Shown here: piece after piece, positions 62,778 through 64,000 of the stretch | How positions within the stretch are numbered: position 1 is the stretch's first letter | How the letters are laid out: every line of letters begins with the position of its first letter | Source: Nocardioides oleivorans | GTDB lineage: Bacteria > Actinomycetota > Actinomycetes > Propionibacteriales > Nocardioidaceae | Reading direction: 5' to 3' | NCBI RefSeq assembly: GCF_004137255.1 | Contig: NZ_SDWT01000001.1 | Coordinates: 2,356,001-2,420,000 of the forward strand | DNA length: 64,000 nt | Notes under the pieces: generated by a model | What the model was told of the DNA's origin: nothing | Databases searched by the model: none | The model's input: the letters and a program-made list of their open reading frames with translations, nothing else | Made by a program: the position numbers and the translations under genes

Positions 62778-64000
62778 GTGTCCCCCACACCCCCCGCCAC
62801 ACCTCCTGCCACACCTCCTGCCACCCCCGCCGCCACACCCCTGACCGCCGTCGCGGGACGCCTCGTGTCGGCGCCCACCCTGGGCGGCGCACTGGCCGAC
62901 GCGTCCGTGCAGGGCTCCCTCGACCTCACCGGTCCCGGCGCGGTCCGCCCGTTCGTCGTGCACGGCCTCGTCGAGCGCGGTCGCACCGTGCTCGCCGTCA
63001 CTGCGACGTCGCGGGAGGCCGAGGACCTCGTCGAGGAGCTGGCCGACCTGGTCGACCCCGACGCCGTGGCCTACTACCCGAGCTGGGAGACGCTCCCGCA
63101 CGAACGGCTCAGCCCGCGCAGCGACACGGTCGGCCGTCGGCTGGCGGTGCTGCGCCGGCTGCGACACCCCGGCACCGACGCCAGCAACGGGCCGCTCCAG
63201 GTCGTCGTCGCCCCGATCCGCAGCCTGCTCCAACCGCAGGTCCCGGGCCTGGCCGACATCGAGCCGGTCGAGCTCGTGGCGGGCACCTCGCGCCCGCTCG
63301 AGGAGGTCGTGCGCGGGCTGGCGGAGGCGGCGTACTCGCGCGTCGACATGGTGGAGCGCCGCGGCGAGTTCGCCGTGCGCGGCGGCATCGTCGACGTCTT
63401 CCCGCCCACCGAGGAGCACCCGCTGCGCGTGGAGTTCTGGGGCGACGACGTGGAGGAGATCCGCGCCTTCTCGGTCGCCGACCAGCGCACGCTGGAGAAG
63501 GTCGACCGGCTCTGGGCGCCGCCGTGCCGCGAGCTGCTGCTCACCGAGGACGTACGCCGTCGCGCCGCGGAGCTCGGCCAGGCGCACCCGCAGCTGCTCG
63601 AGCTCACCGACAAGATGGCCGCCGGCATCGCCGTCGAGGGCATGGAGTCCCTCGCCCCCGCGCTCGTCGACTCGATGGAGCTGCTCGTCGACCTGCTCCC
63701 GGCCGGCACGACCGTGCTGGTGCTCGACCCCGAGCGGGCACGCACCCGCGCCCACGACCTGGTCGCGACCAGCGAGGAGTTCCTCGGTGCGTCGTGGGCC
63801 GCGGCCGCCGGCGGTGGCACCGCGCCGATCGACCTCGGCGCGGCGTCCTACCGCGAGATCGCCGACGTGCGGCTGCACGCCCTCGGGCTCGGCCACGCGT
63901 GGTGGTCCGTGAGCCCCTTCGGGATCGACACCGACGACGAGCCGGGTCCGGACACGTCCGACGGTGGAGGCGTCCCGGGCCGCAGCCTGCCCACCCACCC
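62778..64000 (+). CDS. mfd: Transcription-repair coupling factor, 5' part
   Basis: The first 407 codons of Mfd, cut by the window edge. After a Pro/Ala/Thr repeat (PPATPPATPPATPAATP), the UvrB-homology region appears with VVHGLVERGRTVLAVTATSREAEDLVEEL, YYPSWETLPHERLSPRSDTVGRR, and FAVRGGIVDVFPPTEEHPLRVEFWGDDVEEIRAF. GTG 62778 has AAGGGAG six bases upstream. Mfd releases stalled RNA polymerase and calls UvrABC. The RNA polymerase-binding and translocase domains are outside the window. The Pro/Thr repeat makes the exact start less certain. Confidence 0.92.
   Translation, partial: MSPTPPATPPATPPATPAATPLTAVAGRLVSAPTLGGALADASVQGSLDLTGPGAVRPFVVHGLVERGRTVLAVTATSREAEDLVEELADLVDPDAVAYYPSWETLPHERLSPRSDTVGRRLAVLRRLRHPGTDASNGPLQVVVAPIRSLLQPQVPGLADIEPVELVAGTSRPLEEVVRGLAEAAYSRVDMVERRGEFAVRGGIVDVFPPTEEHPLRVEFWGDDVEEIRAFSVADQRTLEKVDRLWAPPCRELLLTEDVRRRAAELGQAHPQLLELTDKMAAGIAVEGMESLAPALVDSMELLVDLLPAGTTVLVLDPERARTRAHDLVATSEEFLGASWAAAAGGGTAPIDLGAASYREIADVRLHALGLGHAWWSVSPFGIDTDDEPGPDTSDGGGVPGRSLPTH

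Noticed and set aside
62778..62850. A tandem repeat as a possible VNTR at the start of mfd.
   Set aside because: The short CCTCCTGCCACA repeats have few copies and encode a Pro/Thr tail; they are noted in the gene entry only.
1..64000. CRISPR arrays, insertion sequences, phage genes.
   Set aside because: No regularly spaced repeats, transposase, integrase or phage motif was seen.

Overview
The window is high-GC chromosomal DNA from an actinobacterium, most like Nocardioides or a near relative in Propionibacteriales. The evidence is heavy GTG start use, a strong G/C third-position bias, stop-start overlaps (ATGA/GTGA) between genes, a PafA-era actinobacterial gene order (glmU-prs-rplY-pth ... 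mfd) and an actinobacterial split of the LigD polymerase and ligase domains. No integrase, transposase, phage gene or CRISPR array was seen.

Layout. 1-7.9 kb: the 5' end of msrB, a LigD-type primase-polymerase gene, a GT4-Stealth fusion, a sulfotransferase, a LigC/LigD-type ATP-dependent DNA ligase coupled to an unknown gene, and a secreted GH128-like glycosidase. 7.9-11.4 kb: four overlapping minus-strand genes for two ABC-2 exporters. 11.4-12.4 kb: a tRNA-Gln-like sequence with irregular arms and a gene of unknown function. 12.5-19.2 kb: housekeeping block with glmU, prs, pepN (opposite strand), rplY and pth, separated by strong hairpins.

19.3-59.7 kb: a large exopolysaccharide/capsule locus placed between pth and mfd. 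It holds an operon for modified amino-sugar nucleotides (N-acetyltransferase, Gfo/Idh dehydrogenase, SDR epimerase, two DegT aminotransferases, NeuD-like acyltransferase), several glycosyltransferases, a Wzx flippase, a Wzy-like polymerase, two Wzz-like membrane proteins, a polyprenyl glycosylphosphotransferase, a rhamnosyltransferase-like/deacetylase fusion, and large secreted DUF4082 proteins. It also holds a GNAT-like protein/acyl-CoA ligase/PLP decarboxylase/acyl carrier protein set that resembles the exosortase A (XrtA) accessory genes, although no exosortase is present. An asparagine synthase homologue has lost its usual catalytic residues. A sensor kinase, a NarL-type regulator and a second LuxR-type regulator lie at the right end. 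A short AT-cored semi-palindrome (about CCCACAnATTGGGG) recurs some 40-140 bases upstream of many transcription units in the locus and may be a shared operator.

59.7-64 kb: a CysQ/HisN-like phosphatase, a glyoxalase-like protein, two tandem secreted paralogues, and the 5' part of mfd.

How the parts fit (inference): sugar-nucleotide genes and glycosyltransferases build a lipid-linked repeat unit started by the WcaJ-like enzyme. Wzx and Wzy flip and polymerise it, and the Wzz-like proteins set chain length. The ligase-decarboxylase-ACP set would make an amino-acyl decoration for it, and the secreted proteins bind or trim the finished polymer.
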